A stretch of DNA of 64,000 bases from Acetobacter ascendens (GTDB lineage Bacteria; Pseudomonadota; Alphaproteobacteria; Acetobacterales; Acetobacteraceae): the NCBI RefSeq assembly GCF_001766235.1, contig NZ_CP015164.1, positions 992,001 through 1,056,000 on the forward strand, written 5' to 3'. Positions 8,590 to 19,033 of this stretch are shown one piece after another. Position numbers and translations under genes: made by a program. A model generated the notes under the pieces. That model did not search any database and had not been told where the DNA came from. It saw only the letters and a list, made by a program, of their open reading frames with translations. How positions within the stretch are numbered: the stretch's first letter is position 1; every line of letters begins with the position of its first letter.

Positions 8590-10392
8590 ATGACCGTGCC
8601 CAATATGTTGCAGATCACTTCGCTGCTTTCCGCCTATCGCGCCGGAACGCTTACACCTACCAACATGGTGCATGACGTTATTGCACGTATTGATGCCTAT
8701 ACCACCAAAGACCCAGCTGTATGGATCAGCCGGGTTTCAGCAGAGAAGCTTTTGGCCCGAGCTGCTGAACTGGAAAAAGAAACTGCCACTGACCTTCCGC
8801 TTTACGGCATTCCGTTTGCTGTAAAGGATAATATTAACGTTGCAGGCCTCCCCACAACTGCCGCCTGCCCAGCTTTTGCCTATTATCCCCAAGAAAGCGC
8901 TGAAGTTGTACAGCGTTTGGAAGCTGCAGGAGCTATTGTTATTGGCAAAACCAATCTTGACCAGTTTGCAACTGGTCTTGTTGGAATGCGCTCACCTTAT
9001 GGCCAGCCACATTGTGTGTTTAACCCAGAATATGTCTCGGGCGGTTCAAGCTCCGGGTCTGCTGTAGCTGTTTCCGCGGGGCTGGTATCATTCGCGCTTG
9101 GCACAGATACAGCAGGTTCGGGCCGCGTGCCGGCTGCATTTAACAACATTGTCGGGCTTAAACCATCACGAGGCGCGCTTAGCACATACGGCCTTGTTCC
9201 TGCCTGTGAATCTCTTGACTGTATCTCAGTTTTTGCAGGCTCTACTGCTGATGCGTGGGAAGTTGAACACATTGCAGCTGCGCCCGATGCGCGTGCTCCC
9301 TATTCGCGCACGTTAGATGCTCGGCCATTGCCTCTCACAACCTTTCGTTTTGGAGTGCTGAAAAAAGAAGATCAGTTTTTTGATGGAAACACAGCAAACG
9401 CAGCGCTCTATGCTCGTGCTATCCATCTACTTGAACAGATTGGCGGTACGCCCGTTGAGCTGGATTTTGCTCCGCTAAAAGAAACTGCAGCTCTACTCTA
9501 TAGCGGCCCCTTTGTGGTGGAAAGATTAGCCGCAATAAAGGATTTTTATAGTAATCATCGTCAGGATATGGATCCAACAGTTGGTTCTATTATTGACGGT
9601 GCCAAAAATTATACAGCCACAGATGTATTCGAAGGCATTTATCGCCAGCACAGCCTCCAGCAAGTGGCACAACGTATGTGGGCTGATTTTGACATCATGC
9701 TGTTGCCAACTGCACCGCGCATTGTCACAAAACAGGAGGTTATGGAGCAACCCATCGCAGCAAACAGTTTGCTTGGGGCCTATACCAATTTTGTAAATCT
9801 ACTTGATATGGCTGCCTGTGCCGTACCAGCCGGTTTTGCGCCAGATGGCCTTCCTTTTGGGGTGACATTTATTGCCCCTGCCTTCACTGATAAAGATTTG
9901 GCAGCATTGGCTGGGCGTTTTCATAATGCGTTAGATGAGGCTATTGGGGCTGCACGCACTGATAAACTAGCATCGAAAGCAGATGATAATACACCCCCGC
10001 ATGGTCGTGTGCTTCTGGCTGTAGTTGGGGCGCATTTAAAAGGCTTTCCCCTGCACTGGCAGCTTGAGCAGGAACACGCTGTTTTACGGAGCACTACGCG
10101 CACAGCTCCAGATTACCGCCTGTTTGCCTTACCCAATGCCACACCCCCCAAACCGGGCCTTGTGCGAGAGCAAGGCTTTAAGGGTAATGGGCTGGAAGTG
10201 GAGGTTTATGAACTTGATGCCGCAGGTTTTGGGCGCTTTGTAGCCTCTGTTCCGCAACCCATGTCCATTGGTCGGATTACGTTAGAGGATGGACAAGAAG
10301 TTTGCGGCTTCCTTTGCAGTGAAGCTGTGGCACGTAGTGGTGCTGATATTACGGAAACAGGTGGTTGGCGGTATTATATGCAAACGCGTTAA
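8590..10392 (+). CDS. atzF: Allophanate hydrolase
   Basis: Hydrolyses allophanate to ammonia and CO2, second step of urea amidolyase. 600 aa from the ATG at 8590, chosen because AGGAAAA precedes it at the right distance; an earlier in-frame ATG at 8557 lacks a ribosome site. The N-terminal amidase-signature domain shows Lys79 (FAVKDN), the GGSSSGSA serine block (about 151-158) and Ser177 in DTAGSGRVPA, the Ser-cisSer-Lys triad. The C-terminal domain from about residue 470 (LLAVVGAHLKGFPLHWQL) is the allophanate hydrolase C-domain. Intact and full length, but its partner urea carboxylase is interrupted upstream, so any transcript through both genes is probably affected. Confidence 0.95.
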   Translation: MTVPNMLQITSLLSAYRAGTLTPTNMVHDVIARIDAYTTKDPAVWISRVSAEKLLARAAELEKETATDLPLYGIPFAVKDNINVAGLPTTAACPAFAYYPQESAEVVQRLEAAGAIVIGKTNLDQFATGLVGMRSPYGQPHCVFNPEYVSGGSSSGSAVAVSAGLVSFALGTDTAGSGRVPAAFNNIVGLKPSRGALSTYGLVPACESLDCISVFAGSTADAWEVEHIAAAPDARAPYSRTLDARPLPLTTFRFGVLKKEDQFFDGNTANAALYARAIHLLEQIGGTPVELDFAPLKETAALLYSGPFVVERLAAIKDFYSNHRQDMDPTVGSIIDGAKNYTATDVFEGIYRQHSLQQVAQRMWADFDIMLLPTAPRIVTKQEVMEQPIAANSLLGAYTNFVNLLDMAACAVPAGFAPDGLPFGVTFIAPAFTDKDLAALAGRFHNALDEAIGAARTDKLASKADDNTPPHGRVLLAVVGAHLKGFPLHWQLEQEHAVLRSTTRTAPDYRLFALPNATPPKPGLVREQGFKGNGLEVEVYELDAAGFGRFVASVPQPMSIGRITLEDGQEVCGFLCSEAVARSGADITETGGWRYYMQTR

Positions 10393-10402
10393 ACAACGCT
10401 TA

Positions 10403-11245
10403 GGGCCTGTTAGATCTTGAATTTCTTCCCATATTGTAGGGATGGAAGAAGGAGACAGAACAGGCACCTTTACGGACGAGACATGGGCGATCTGGGAACC
10501 TCTGATTGAGGCGGTTCGCCCAAGGGGCAAGACGCCGCCCCATGATCTGCGGCGTACGATAGCAGCAATTTTCTGGCGTCATGAGAATGGCGCGAAATGG
10601 CGGAGCATCCCCGCTGAACTGGGTCCATGGTGGCGAGCGGCGCAGCTTTTCATCCGCTGGGCGAAGCTGGGTGTGTGGGAACGCCTGCTCGCACTGGTTC
10701 AGGAACAACAGGGAGTAGCACTCGGCATGACTTTTCTGGATGGCACGAATATCAGAGCTCACCACAAGGCGGCGGGAGCCCCAAAAAAGGGGGCTCTTTT
10801 GAAGAGCGAGACCATCGTGAAGCACTTGGCCGCTCTCGCGGCGGCTATGGCACAAAAGTCTGCGTGATAGCAGACGGGCATGGAAAGGCTGTTGGTTTTG
10901 CCCTGGCGCCCGGCCAGGCCCATGAACTGCCGCTGGCTCCAGATATGCTCGATAGCCTTCCCGCCATTCCTTTGTGGGTGGTGGCGGACAAGGGCTATGC
11001 CTCGGACGCCTTCCGTGAACGTATCTGGGACATGGGAGCCCGACCGGCCATTCCCGCAAAACGACGCGATGCGCCGGTTGCCTGCCCCAGATGGGTCTAT
11101 CGGTGTCGGCACCTGGTCGAGAACCTCTGGGCCCGTCTCAAGGAGTGGCGTGCTGTTGCAACCAGATACGAGAAAACCGCAGCGTCGTTCCTGGCCGTCA
11201 TACACATCGCTGCAGCCGCAGACTGGATCAAGTGCTAACAGGCCC
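10403..11245 (+). mobile_element. IS5-family element (843 bp, frameshift type), copy 1
   Basis: Terminal repeats begin GGGCCTGTTAG and end CTAACAGGCCC. TA flanks both ends (10401-10402, 11246-11247), matching the 2-bp TA target duplication of the IS427-type group of IS5. Two more copies lie at 24400 and 47461. It sits 10 bp after allophanate hydrolase and disrupts no gene. Confidence 0.9.
10442..11238 (+). CDS. IS5-family transposase made by frameshift (orfA/orfB)
   Basis: OrfA (10442-10867, 141 aa; N-terminal DUF4096-like domain and first Asp in MTFLDGTNIRAHH) overlaps the orfB frame, which carries VVADKGYASD (second Asp) and the Glu-bearing HLVENLWARLKEWRAVATRYE and ends at 11238. The slippery AAAAAAGGGGG near 10784 is where a programmed shift would join them after AGAPKKG. 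The fused product would be about 265 aa, normal for this group. Confidence 0.88.
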
Positions 11246-11460
11246 TAGCTGCTCTTTACCGTTTCCCGCCGTATAACGCTATGCTTGCGCCCTTAGGCAT
11301 CTGCCCGCCCGATCTTGGATAGGGTGGGTAGATGTAAGCGCAATCGCATACAAATCTCCAAAAAACTACGGTAATTCAAATTATTGTAGGGTCATTGTTA
11401 TCTCGATCGACAGATCTTTATGATCCTGTTGCCCCTCAAGAGAAATGGAGAGTTCTCCCA

Positions 11461-12405
11461 ATGACTACCCTTGCTTTGGTTGATGCCGAACAACGCGACA
11501 TGATCGCTTCGTTTCCATCCTTCGATCCTGAACAGGATGATCTGATGGAATTCCGCCGTGGCCTCGTTGAAGGCACAACAACTCTTCTAAACTCTGGATC
11601 GGTTAAATATGAGGAACGATTGATCCTCGGTCCTGTTTCAGCCCCAGATGTTCGCGTTCTCTTATTTCAACCACCCAAAACCAAGAGAACGAGATCTGCC
11701 ATTCTCTATATTCATGGTGGCGGTATGATTGCTGGTACACCTGATATGCAGGCCGGTATGTTTAACCGACTGGCCTTAAAAACAAACACCCTGATTGTCT
11801 CTGTTGATTATCGGCTTGCACCGGAAACGCCTTTTCCTGGTGGCTTGGAAGACGTTTATGCTGCCCTTGTATGGTTACATGAGTGTGCAAAAGAACTGGG
11901 AGTGGATCCCGATCGTATCATGATTATGGGTGACAGTGGTGGAGGTTGCTTAGCTGCGGCTACAGCTCTTCTGGCGCGTGATCGCGGTAAGGCAAAATTG
12001 CATGCCCAAGTTTTAATTTACCCAATGCTTGATCTGCGCACAGGTGGGCCAGATGCCCTTTCCGATGATCCTACAACAGGGGAATTTGTATGGACACGCG
12101 CTCAGAACCAACACGCTTGGTCCGCCGTGCGCGGAGGATTGACAGTGGATGATCCACGATTTGCCTATTTGTCACCTGCTTTCATGCATGATCTCTCTGG
12201 GTTGCCGGAAACATTCATGATTACGGGTGCTTTGGATCTGTTTCGCGATGAAGATATAACTTTTGCGCAGCGCCTATGGAAAGCCGCGGTCCCGACAGAA
12301 CTTGTCGTCTATGCAAATGCGGTGCACGCTTTTGACCTGTTGCCTTCCGCCCTTGGTGAACGTGTCCGTCATGATGTGTTAGAAGCAGTGCGTCGGCTAC
12401 TGTAA
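11461..12405 (+). CDS. Alpha/beta hydrolase, HSL-type esterase
   Basis: 314-aa carboxylesterase/lipase of the hormone-sensitive-lipase group, predicted to cleave short acyl esters in the cytoplasm. It has the oxyanion motif HGGG (His85-Gly88), nucleophile elbow GDSGG (Ser159), probable acid Asp259 (GALDLFRDED) and His289 (NAVHAFD). I chose the start at 11461 for the upstream GGAGAG; the frame extends further upstream without a better start. There is no signal peptide. It lies alone between two IS elements, and no partner gene suggests a natural substrate. Confidence 0.88.
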   Translation: MTTLALVDAEQRDMIASFPSFDPEQDDLMEFRRGLVEGTTTLLNSGSVKYEERLILGPVSAPDVRVLLFQPPKTKRTRSAILYIHGGGMIAGTPDMQAGMFNRLALKTNTLIVSVDYRLAPETPFPGGLEDVYAALVWLHECAKELGVDPDRIMIMGDSGGGCLAAATALLARDRGKAKLHAQVLIYPMLDLRTGGPDALSDDPTTGEFVWTRAQNQHAWSAVRGGLTVDDPRFAYLSPAFMHDLSGLPETFMITGALDLFRDEDITFAQRLWKAAVPTELVVYANAVHAFDLLPSALGERVRHDVLEAVRRLL

Positions 12406-12451
12406 CGCGCATGTGTCTGTTCACATCGAAAAAATCTGAAGCCCTCAGTTA

Positions 12452-13315
12452 CGGCGTGTCGTCAGTTAAGCCCTGAGAGTGGCACGTGAGGGTTGTACTT
12501 TGTGTCTGCGTGTGCTGACTGTTTTCCCGTTTTTTTGGGGAGACAGACAGATGCGGCGCTATAGTTTACGCGATGACCAGTGGGAGCGGATAAAGGATCT
12601 TCTTCCTGGTCGAGAAGGCTATGTCGGCGGCACTGCGGTGAACAACCGTCTGTTCGTGGAGGCGGTGCTGTATCGCTATCGCGCGGGTATTCCATGGCGC
12701 GACCTTCCTGCCCGTTTCGGTGACTGGAAAAACGTGCACCGGCGTCTGCGCCACTGGTGTGAAAGCGGCGTCATCGAACGGATATTTCGTTATCTGGCCG
12801 CTGATTACGACAACGAATACATGATGATCGACAGCACAATTGTCCGAGCGCATCAGCATAGTGCCGGAGCTCTCAAAAAAGGGGCACGGATCAGGCCATC
12901 GGACGATCACGAGGCGGGCTAACTACAAAGATCCATGCCATCTGCGACGCTCTGGGCAATCCAGTGGAACTCGGCATCACACCGGGACAGGATGCCGATA
13001 TCACCCAGGCAGAACCACTTCTGGAAAACATCGAACCGGATGCTTTCCTTGCTGACAAGGCGTATGACGCGGACAGGTTGATCGATCGGCTGATACAGCG
13101 CGGGATTACCCCGGTCATCCCGCCAAAACGCAACAGAACGACACGACGGAAAACCGATTTTTCTCTCTACCGCGAACGGAACCTTGTTGAGAGGTTCTTC
13201 AATAAACTCAAGCAGTTTCGCGCTATCGCAACCCGCTACGATAAACTGAAATCGACCTTCCTCGCAGCCGTACAGTTCGCCTCAATCATCATCCTGCTTA
13301 ACTGACGACACGCCG
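12452..13315 (+). mobile_element. IS5-family element (864 bp), distinct type
   Basis: Inverted repeats of 19 bp (CGGCGTGTCGTCAGTTAAG at 12452 and its complement ending at 13315), flanked by TA on both sides. Only one copy occurs in the window. It lies in an intergenic region with another IS5-type element 16 bp to its right. Confidence 0.9.
12551..13305 (+). CDS. IS5-family transposase made by frameshift (orfA/orfB)
   Basis: OrfA 12551-12922 starts MRRYSLRDDQWERIKDLLPG with the DUF4096-like N-terminus and MMIDSTIVRAHQHS (first Asp). A run of A followed by GGGG (about 12875) is the likely frameshift site. The second frame gives TPGQDADI, AFLADKAYDAD (second Asp) and RNLVERFFNKLKQFRAIATR (Glu), ending at 13305. 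About 250 aa fused. Apparently intact. Confidence 0.87.
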
Positions 13316-13331
13316 TAGAGCTACTTTCTTA

Positions 13332-14236
13332 GAGCCCTTTTGGAAATTCGCTATGATAGGTTTTCAAGAGGTTTTGAGCGTGATTCAAAGGCAGGATGTG
13401 GACGCCAGCACAACGAGGCCGCATGGCCGGAATTACACGCAAGACGAAACGCTATCCGTCTGATCTGACAGATGAGGAATGGGAGCGCATAGCGCCTCTG
13501 ATGCCCCCTGCGAACCGGCGTGGTCGGAAACGGACAACCGATTTCCGTGAGATCATCAATGCTCTGCGCTATCTCGTGCGCTCAGGCTGCGGTTGGGAGA
13601 TGCTTCCGGTTCATTTTGGCCCATGGCAAACGGTTTACTGGTGGTTCCGCAGGCTGATGCGCCGTTTCCTGTTCCAGACCATTCATGATGTCTGTCTGAT
13701 GCTCGATCGTGAAGCGACAGGACGCGAAACCAGTCCATCGGGTGGTGTCATTGATAGCCAGAGTATCAAGGCACCCCACGCAAAGACACGTGGTTATGAC
13801 GCAGGCAAGAAGATCGTCGGTCGGAAACGTCACATCGCAGTTGATACGGATGGCCGCCTTCTCCTGGTCCAGCTGACAACAGCCGATATTTCGGACAGTG
13901 CAGGAGGACAGATGATCCTTGATGCCATTCGTAAACGCTGGCCTTGGGTGAAGCACCTGTTTGCCGATGGAGCCTATGACTGCCTCCAGTTGATGGATAA
14001 GGCCACTTTTCTCGACTTCACAGTCGAGATCATCCGGCGGTCAGAGACAGCAAAAGGGTTTGAAATCCTGCCGCGTCGGTGGGTTGTGGAACGGACCTTC
14101 GGTTGGATGATCCGCTGGCGTCGCCTTGTGAAGGACTACGAACAGCGGATCGACGTCGCAGAGGCCATGATCCACATCGCCATGGGAAGCCTCATGCTAC
14201 GCCGAAACGCTCATCCGTCAATTTCCAAAAGGGCTC
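13332..14236 (+). mobile_element. IS5-family (IS1031-group) element, 905 bp, copy 1
   Basis: Ends GAGCCCTTTTGGAAATTC and GAATTTCCAAAAGGGCTC-type repeats, flanked by TTA on both sides (13329-13331, 14237-14239), the 3-bp TNA duplication of the IS1031 group. Five copies of exactly 905 bp occur in the window. Confidence 0.92.
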
Positions 14237-14256
14237 TTAACCTGCGGGCCTTCTAG
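13396..14256 (+). CDS. IS5-family (IS1031-group) transposase with lost stop codon
   Basis: DDE transposase beginning MWTPAQRGRMAGITRKTKRY, with GVIDSQSIKAPHA (first Asp), HLFADGAYDCLQL (second Asp) and RWVVERTFGWMIRWRR (Glu). The other four copies end LRRNAHP at a TGA. Here that TGA is TCA, so translation runs through the terminal repeat into flanking DNA to 14256 and adds 12 residues (286 instead of 274 aa). Activity may survive, since the extension is short. Confidence 0.93.
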   Translation: MWTPAQRGRMAGITRKTKRYPSDLTDEEWERIAPLMPPANRRGRKRTTDFREIINALRYLVRSGCGWEMLPVHFGPWQTVYWWFRRLMRRFLFQTIHDVCLMLDREATGRETSPSGGVIDSQSIKAPHAKTRGYDAGKKIVGRKRHIAVDTDGRLLLVQLTTADISDSAGGQMILDAIRKRWPWVKHLFADGAYDCLQLMDKATFLDFTVEIIRRSETAKGFEILPRRWVVERTFGWMIRWRRLVKDYEQRIDVAEAMIHIAMGSLMLRRNAHPSISKRALNLRAF

Positions 14257-14491
14257 CCTGCTGCTTTTGGGGAATGGCACCAGAATTCTGGCACTTAAAG
14301 CGGACCCAACCAAAAGATAAGAGGGTTCGCCCAATATATTACCCTGCATGTCAGCTAAAAGCTGACCACCCTATCAAGCACCCGCATTCTACCATCACTT
14401 GCAAATCTGTTACCAATTACACACACTCCTCTTTCTCATGAAACAAGAATAACTTTGTCATAATACGATAGATAGTTGTGTTATTGAGCGC

Positions 14492-16069
14492 ATGAATATG
14501 GAAGATAGAAGGGAATTTTCGGTGGATACAGAGCATAAACAGATTTCTGAAGACACCGATCAACCCTTGCCTACCGAAACACCATCTCTGCAAATTGCAC
14601 TGCAAGAAGCCGTAAATGCAAGCCTTTGGGAAAACAGTGTTCCCATTCTTGAAGAGCTTGCCTTCGACAACAAAACCGATATCGAATATCCCGTTGTTGA
14701 CATTACCATCAGCAGCGAGCCCCCGTTTCTTACGCCGCGTTCATGGAAGTTGCAGCAGGTAAGGCCCCAAGAACTGCGCGTGTTGAATGACCGTGACATC
14801 ACACTTGATGGAGCCTTGCTCTCTGCCCAAACCGAAGCATCCAAAGCAGTAGTAACAGTGACTGCGTGTGCTGGAGAGCTGGAGCTAACCAAAACCACCC
14901 GTGATGTGCGCGTATTGGCTCGTAATGAATGGGGAGGCCTGTGTGGCATTCCTGATATTCTTGCCGCATTTGTTTTACCGAATGATCCTGCTGTTGCTCG
15001 CATTTTACGCACGGCATCCGATATTTTGCGGCAGGCAGGGCAAACCCACTCGCTGGAAGGATATCAAGGCGATAAAGCCAGAGTATGGGCACAAGCACAG
15101 GCAATCTGGTGTGCCATTTGTGGGCTGAACATCACCTATATCAATCCACCAGCATCGTTTGTGGAATATGGACAACGCATCCGCCTGCCCTCTCAGGTCT
15201 ATGAAGAACGGCTGGCAACCTGTTTGGATACCACCGTTCTATTTGCAGCTTGCCTTGAGGCCATTGGTCTGCGCCCCTTGATTGTTCTTACCAAAGGGCA
15301 TGCCTTTGCAGGTTTCTGGCTTTCCCTGCAGGATGCTGGCGCATCTGTTGTTCAAGATTTGCCGGGTATACGCAACCGCCTGAAGCTTGATGATCTGCGC
15401 GTTTTTGAAACAACGCTGGTAACAGCTACCCGCAAACCCAGCTTTGCAACAGCTTGTGAGCGCGGAGAAGCTAATCTGCGTGATATCGGCGATGAGGATG
15501 AGGACTCATTCCGCGAAATTATTGATGTGCATCGCGCTCGTCTGCGCCGCATTCGTCCTCTTTCCACTCCGGGTTCTCGCGCAGATACTGATCTCGATGA
15601 AACCTCGGATGACACTTCCGAGCAGCCGCTCTTTGAAGCCCCACCAGATCTGCGTGAGGAACGCGAGGAAGAACAGCTACCAGATCGCCCGGCTGATCGT
15701 GTTCAGCGCTGGTGCAATCGTCTTCTTGATATGTCGGCACGTAACCGCTTGCTCAATTTGCCAAAGTCTGACCGCCAGCAGATTGAGATAAATTGCCCAG
15801 AGCCTGCCAAACTGGAGGATATGCTGGCAGACATGCGCGCAGGCGGTAACGCTAAGCCTTTGCGCTTTATTTCTGCACCAGATCTGATGGATGAGGATGA
15901 TCCTCGCAACAAAGCCCTTCATCAAAGCCGCTATCAGGAGGATGCCGCACGTGCCTATGCTATAGAGGCTCTTGCACGGCGCGAAATTGTTGTACCGCGC
16001 AAGAAAGAAAATCTTCAGAACGCTCTTATCGAGATTTATCGCCAAGCTAGATCAGCCGAGCAGGAAGGT
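14492..16069 (+). pseudogene. DUF4011-type helicase-nuclease, 5' part (residues 1-526)
   Basis: First quarter of a protein of about 2,010 aa. Residues about 220-280 look like a transglutaminase-like core: CLDTTVLFAACLE with a Cys near 243 and GHAFAGFWL with a His near 270. A highly charged stretch (about 330-420) follows, then the DUF4011 start at about 425 (DRVQRWCNRLLDMSARNRLL), a DNA-binding-associated N-terminal part of SF1 helicases. The frame stops just after an IS enters at 16070. The target duplication AGGT (16066-16069 and 19030-19033) shows exact insertion. Start context is weak; an alternative ATG lies at 14498. The architecture resembles large helicase-nucleases often found in defence islands; a defence role is inference. 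Confidence 0.87.
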
Positions 16070-16507
16070 GGAGGGTTCTAAAAACCCCCTGGTTTTGAGG
16101 TCTTCTGTATGATTCTATTTCTTCTGCGTTGATTGAGGGAATGGCGATATGAAGCAGTCTGGTTTCTTTGATGTTGAAGAGCGTCTTGCCCGGCTGAGTG
16201 GGCTTGGCGATCAGCTCGAAGCGTTTTCCCGGACTGTGGATTTTGAAGCGTTCCGTCCTGATCTGGACAAGGCCCTGGCGTATTCCGATGGAAGCAAGGG
16301 CGGACGACCGCCATTTGATCCTGTGCTGATGTTCAAGATCCTGGTGATCCAGACGCTCAACAATTTGTCTGATGAGCGGACGGAATATCTGATCAACGAT
16401 CGCCTCTCCTTTATGCGTTTCCTTGGGCTGGGACTTTCAGATCGGGTGCCGGATGCCAAAACGGTCTGGCTGTGTCAAAAGCGTCTGACCCAGGCGGGTG
16501 CGATCGA

Positions 16508-18172
16508 CGCGGATTTCTCACACTTGAGGCAATTTCAGGTCATTTTGTAGAGTTCAGTCATCCCACAGGAGCCCGATCTGGAATATTGACGATATTCTGC
16601 TTCTGGCGGCGGGTTCTGAACGCAGTGAGGGTGTCACGGCCTGAGAAGGCAGTGTTGGTGGAAGCTATGTGGTCTGTGCGCGGTCTGTTTCTTCAGATGG
16701 CCTGCCGGAGCCTTCGCAATCGTGCATGAGCGAGGGCGAATTCATGCTGACAGGGGAACATGTCCGGCATGGACAGGACAATCCGACGGACGCTGAGCGT
16801 GACACGTGTCGCGATTTTGAGCAGTCGTGCGCGTATGGTGCCACAGGTCGCCGTCTCCAGGCTGGTCTGGCCAAGGGCCAGTCTTTGCAGAGCGGTCAGC
16901 AGGACATAGGCTGCGGCCGAGAACCACAGCCGGAGCTGGTTGGCCCGGATGGTGTGGGACGAGGTCCTGTCTGAGAACAGATCCATCTGGCATTCCTTGA
17001 TGCGGTTTTCCATATCCCCGCGTGCGCAGTAAATCTGTTCGTAGAGATGGCGGGGGTCGGACATTCCCTGCGGTAGCGTGGTGACAATGAAGCGATGATA
17101 GCGGTTGCCGTGGCGCCATTCGGCCTTGGCCACGACCCGCCTGCGGCGCGTCCAGCTGTCCTTTGTGATCCAGTCAAAGGAGGCAAAGCCGCGCGCCGCT
17201 TTGCCTGTCGTGGCGGCTTCGTCACGAACCTCAGCGGACAAAGAGGCAATCCGGTCATACAGGCGGGTGTTGCCTGCAAGCCCAAACAGGAAGTCAACGT
17301 GGTTGTCTTCGCACCATGTCATCAGACTGTCCCGGGCGAAACCGCTGTCCCCACGCACCAGGATACGCACCCGGGGCCAGCGGCTCCTGATCTGCTCCAC
17401 GATCCGGCGGATGTCTGCCAGTGCTTCCTTCCCCGGGTCCCTGTCTGCCGTGCGCAGGGTAGCGCTGAGGAGATGGTCCCCGCAGAAGACATACAGGGGA
17501 AGATAGCAGTTATGGCCGTAATATCCATGAAAGGCCCGGCCTTCCTGATGGCCATGGATACGGTCATCGGTGGCATCCACATCCAGAACGATCCGGGCGG
17601 GTGCGCGCTCATGCTGGTCCATGAAAAGCGTCACGAACAGGGTAGCCAGGGCCTCATGATCAGCAATGATGCGGCAGTAACGATCTGCCTGCTGCCCACT
17701 GCGCTCTAGCCGGTTCAGCGTGGATTTTCCTGCCAGTGCCACACAGTTGGCCCGGCTTCCTGACAGACGTCCCGATACCAGACCCATGACAGGATCATGA
17801 CGTAAAGCGTCATGGTCATTAAGGTCTTCATAGCCCAGTGCCAGGCCCATGATCCACTGACGGACAAGGTCTTCAACCCGGTATTCCACAAAGGCAGGAT
17901 GCCGCTCATCGCGAAAACATGCAGCAAAACGGCGACTGAACCCCAGACTATCATCGACCTGCTTTACCAGGATGACACCGCCATCCGAACTCATGCGACC
18001 CCCGTCAAAACGGGCTACAACACGCCGTCCACAGGAGGCTGGAAATTCATACGCGCCTGCGCTACACTCTGTCTGCATCGGGTTTTCTTATAGCTTACGA
18101 AAATTTCTTTTGTGCAAAACAGACTTTTTCATAATCTAACCCGATGTACAACCCTTCTGTGAGATTTCCGCG
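16508..18172 (-). mobile_element. IS1380, complete copy D
   Basis: 1,665 bp, inserted in the 1,291-bp IS5-family element with a TCGA duplication (16504-16507, 18173-18176). Both terminal repeats are intact. The insertion point differs from that in the other nested pair at 45625, so the two nestings are independent events. Confidence 0.95.
16693..18078 (-). CDS. IS1380 transposase
   Basis: 461 aa, intact, nearly identical to the copy at 6709. Small differences cluster at the N-terminus (QVDDSLGFSRRF instead of QADDILGLSRRF), a variant shared with the copy at 45810 and with fragment B, so at least two IS1380 sequence variants circulate in this genome. Confidence 0.95.
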   Translation of the reverse strand: MQTECSAGAYEFPASCGRRVVARFDGGRMSSDGGVILVKQVDDSLGFSRRFAACFRDERHPAFVEYRVEDLVRQWIMGLALGYEDLNDHDALRHDPVMGLVSGRLSGSRANCVALAGKSTLNRLERSGQQADRYCRIIADHEALATLFVTLFMDQHERAPARIVLDVDATDDRIHGHQEGRAFHGYYGHNCYLPLYVFCGDHLLSATLRTADRDPGKEALADIRRIVEQIRSRWPRVRILVRGDSGFARDSLMTWCEDNHVDFLFGLAGNTRLYDRIASLSAEVRDEAATTGKAARGFASFDWITKDSWTRRRRVVAKAEWRHGNRYHRFIVTTLPQGMSDPRHLYEQIYCARGDMENRIKECQMDLFSDRTSSHTIRANQLRLWFSAAAYVLLTALQRLALGQTSLETATCGTIRARLLKIATRVTLSVRRIVLSMPDMFPCQHEFALAHARLRRLRQAI

Positions 18173-19033
18173 TCGATGGGCTGTTCAACCGCTTTGATGC
18201 GACCCTGCGTAACGCCGGTTATCTCCCGATGTCCGGCCAGATCCTGGATGCAACACTGGTGGCTGCTCCAAAGCAGCGCAATACGAACGCTGAGAAAGCG
18301 GATCTCCGGGCAGGACGTATTCCTGAAGACTGGCAGGACAAACCCGCAAAGCTGTCGCACAAGGATCGTCATGCGCGCTGGACACTGAAGTTCACGAAGG
18401 CGAAGCGGCAGGATGATGGAACCATGCCATCCAGCGATCTCGCCATCCCGTTCTTTGGCTATAAATCGCATGTTTCCATCGATCGGAAATACCGGTTCAT
18501 CCGCAAATGGAAAACAACGCATGCCGCTGCCAGTGATGGCGCGCGATTGAGAGAGGGGCTTCTGGATAAAACCAATATGGCCTCAAGTGTCTGGGCCGAC
18601 ACGGCCTATCGCTCAAAAGACAACGAAGACTTCATGGAAAAGCAGGGCTTTGTCTCCAAGGTTCATCGCAAAAAGCCGCATCTCAAGCCTATGCCCCGGC
18701 ATATCCAGAAATCAAATGCTGGAAAGTCGGTCATCCGCTCGCGTGTCGAGCATGTCTTTGCCGATCAGAAGTCACAGACGGGGCTGTTTGTCCGGACTGT
18801 CGGTATCAGTCGAGCCACCATGAGGATCGGGCTCGCCAATATCGTCTACAATATGCGCCGCCTCCTCTTCCTCGAAAGATTGAACGCGAGCGCATAGCCA
18901 TCCAGCGAGAGACAACTCCCAATCCGCTCAAAACGCAGACTGGACGCCATCGCAAAAACCGTCAATCAAATCGCCAAAACCCAGAAATTACCGGCCAAGC
19001 ACATCAATCAAGGGTTCTTCGATCCCTCCAGGT

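Larger units (their letters stand above)
16149..18897 (+). pseudogene. IS5-family transposase split by IS1380
   Basis: The 5' part, 16149-16507, starts MKQSGFFDVEERLARLSGLG; the 3' part, 18177-18897, resumes with GLFNRFDATLRNAGYLPMSG. Removing 16508-18176 rejoins RLTQAGAIDGLFNRFD in frame and gives a 359-aa protein like those at 44473 and 58591. DDE motifs DATLVAAPKQR, WADTAYRSKDN and SRVEHVFADQK are present. This copy cannot make transposase as it stands. Confidence 0.92.
16070..19029 (+). mobile_element. IS5-family element (1,291 bp) carrying a nested IS1380
   Basis: Ends GGAGGGTTC and CCCTCC, flanked by AGGT on both sides. Subtracting the nested IS1380 and its 4-bp repeat leaves 1,291 bp, the same as the copy at 58459. 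It interrupts the helicase-nuclease gene between codons 526 and 527. Confidence 0.93.

Noticed and set aside
10759-11205. 148-aa minus-strand frame inside the 843-bp IS5-type element
   Set aside because: Repeats identically in all copies opposite orfA/orfB; shadow of the transposase genes.
17095-17709. Long open frame (about 204 aa) antisense to the IS1380 transposase
   Set aside because: It recurs opposite every IS1380 copy, with no start signals or known domain; it is a codon-bias shadow of the transposase.
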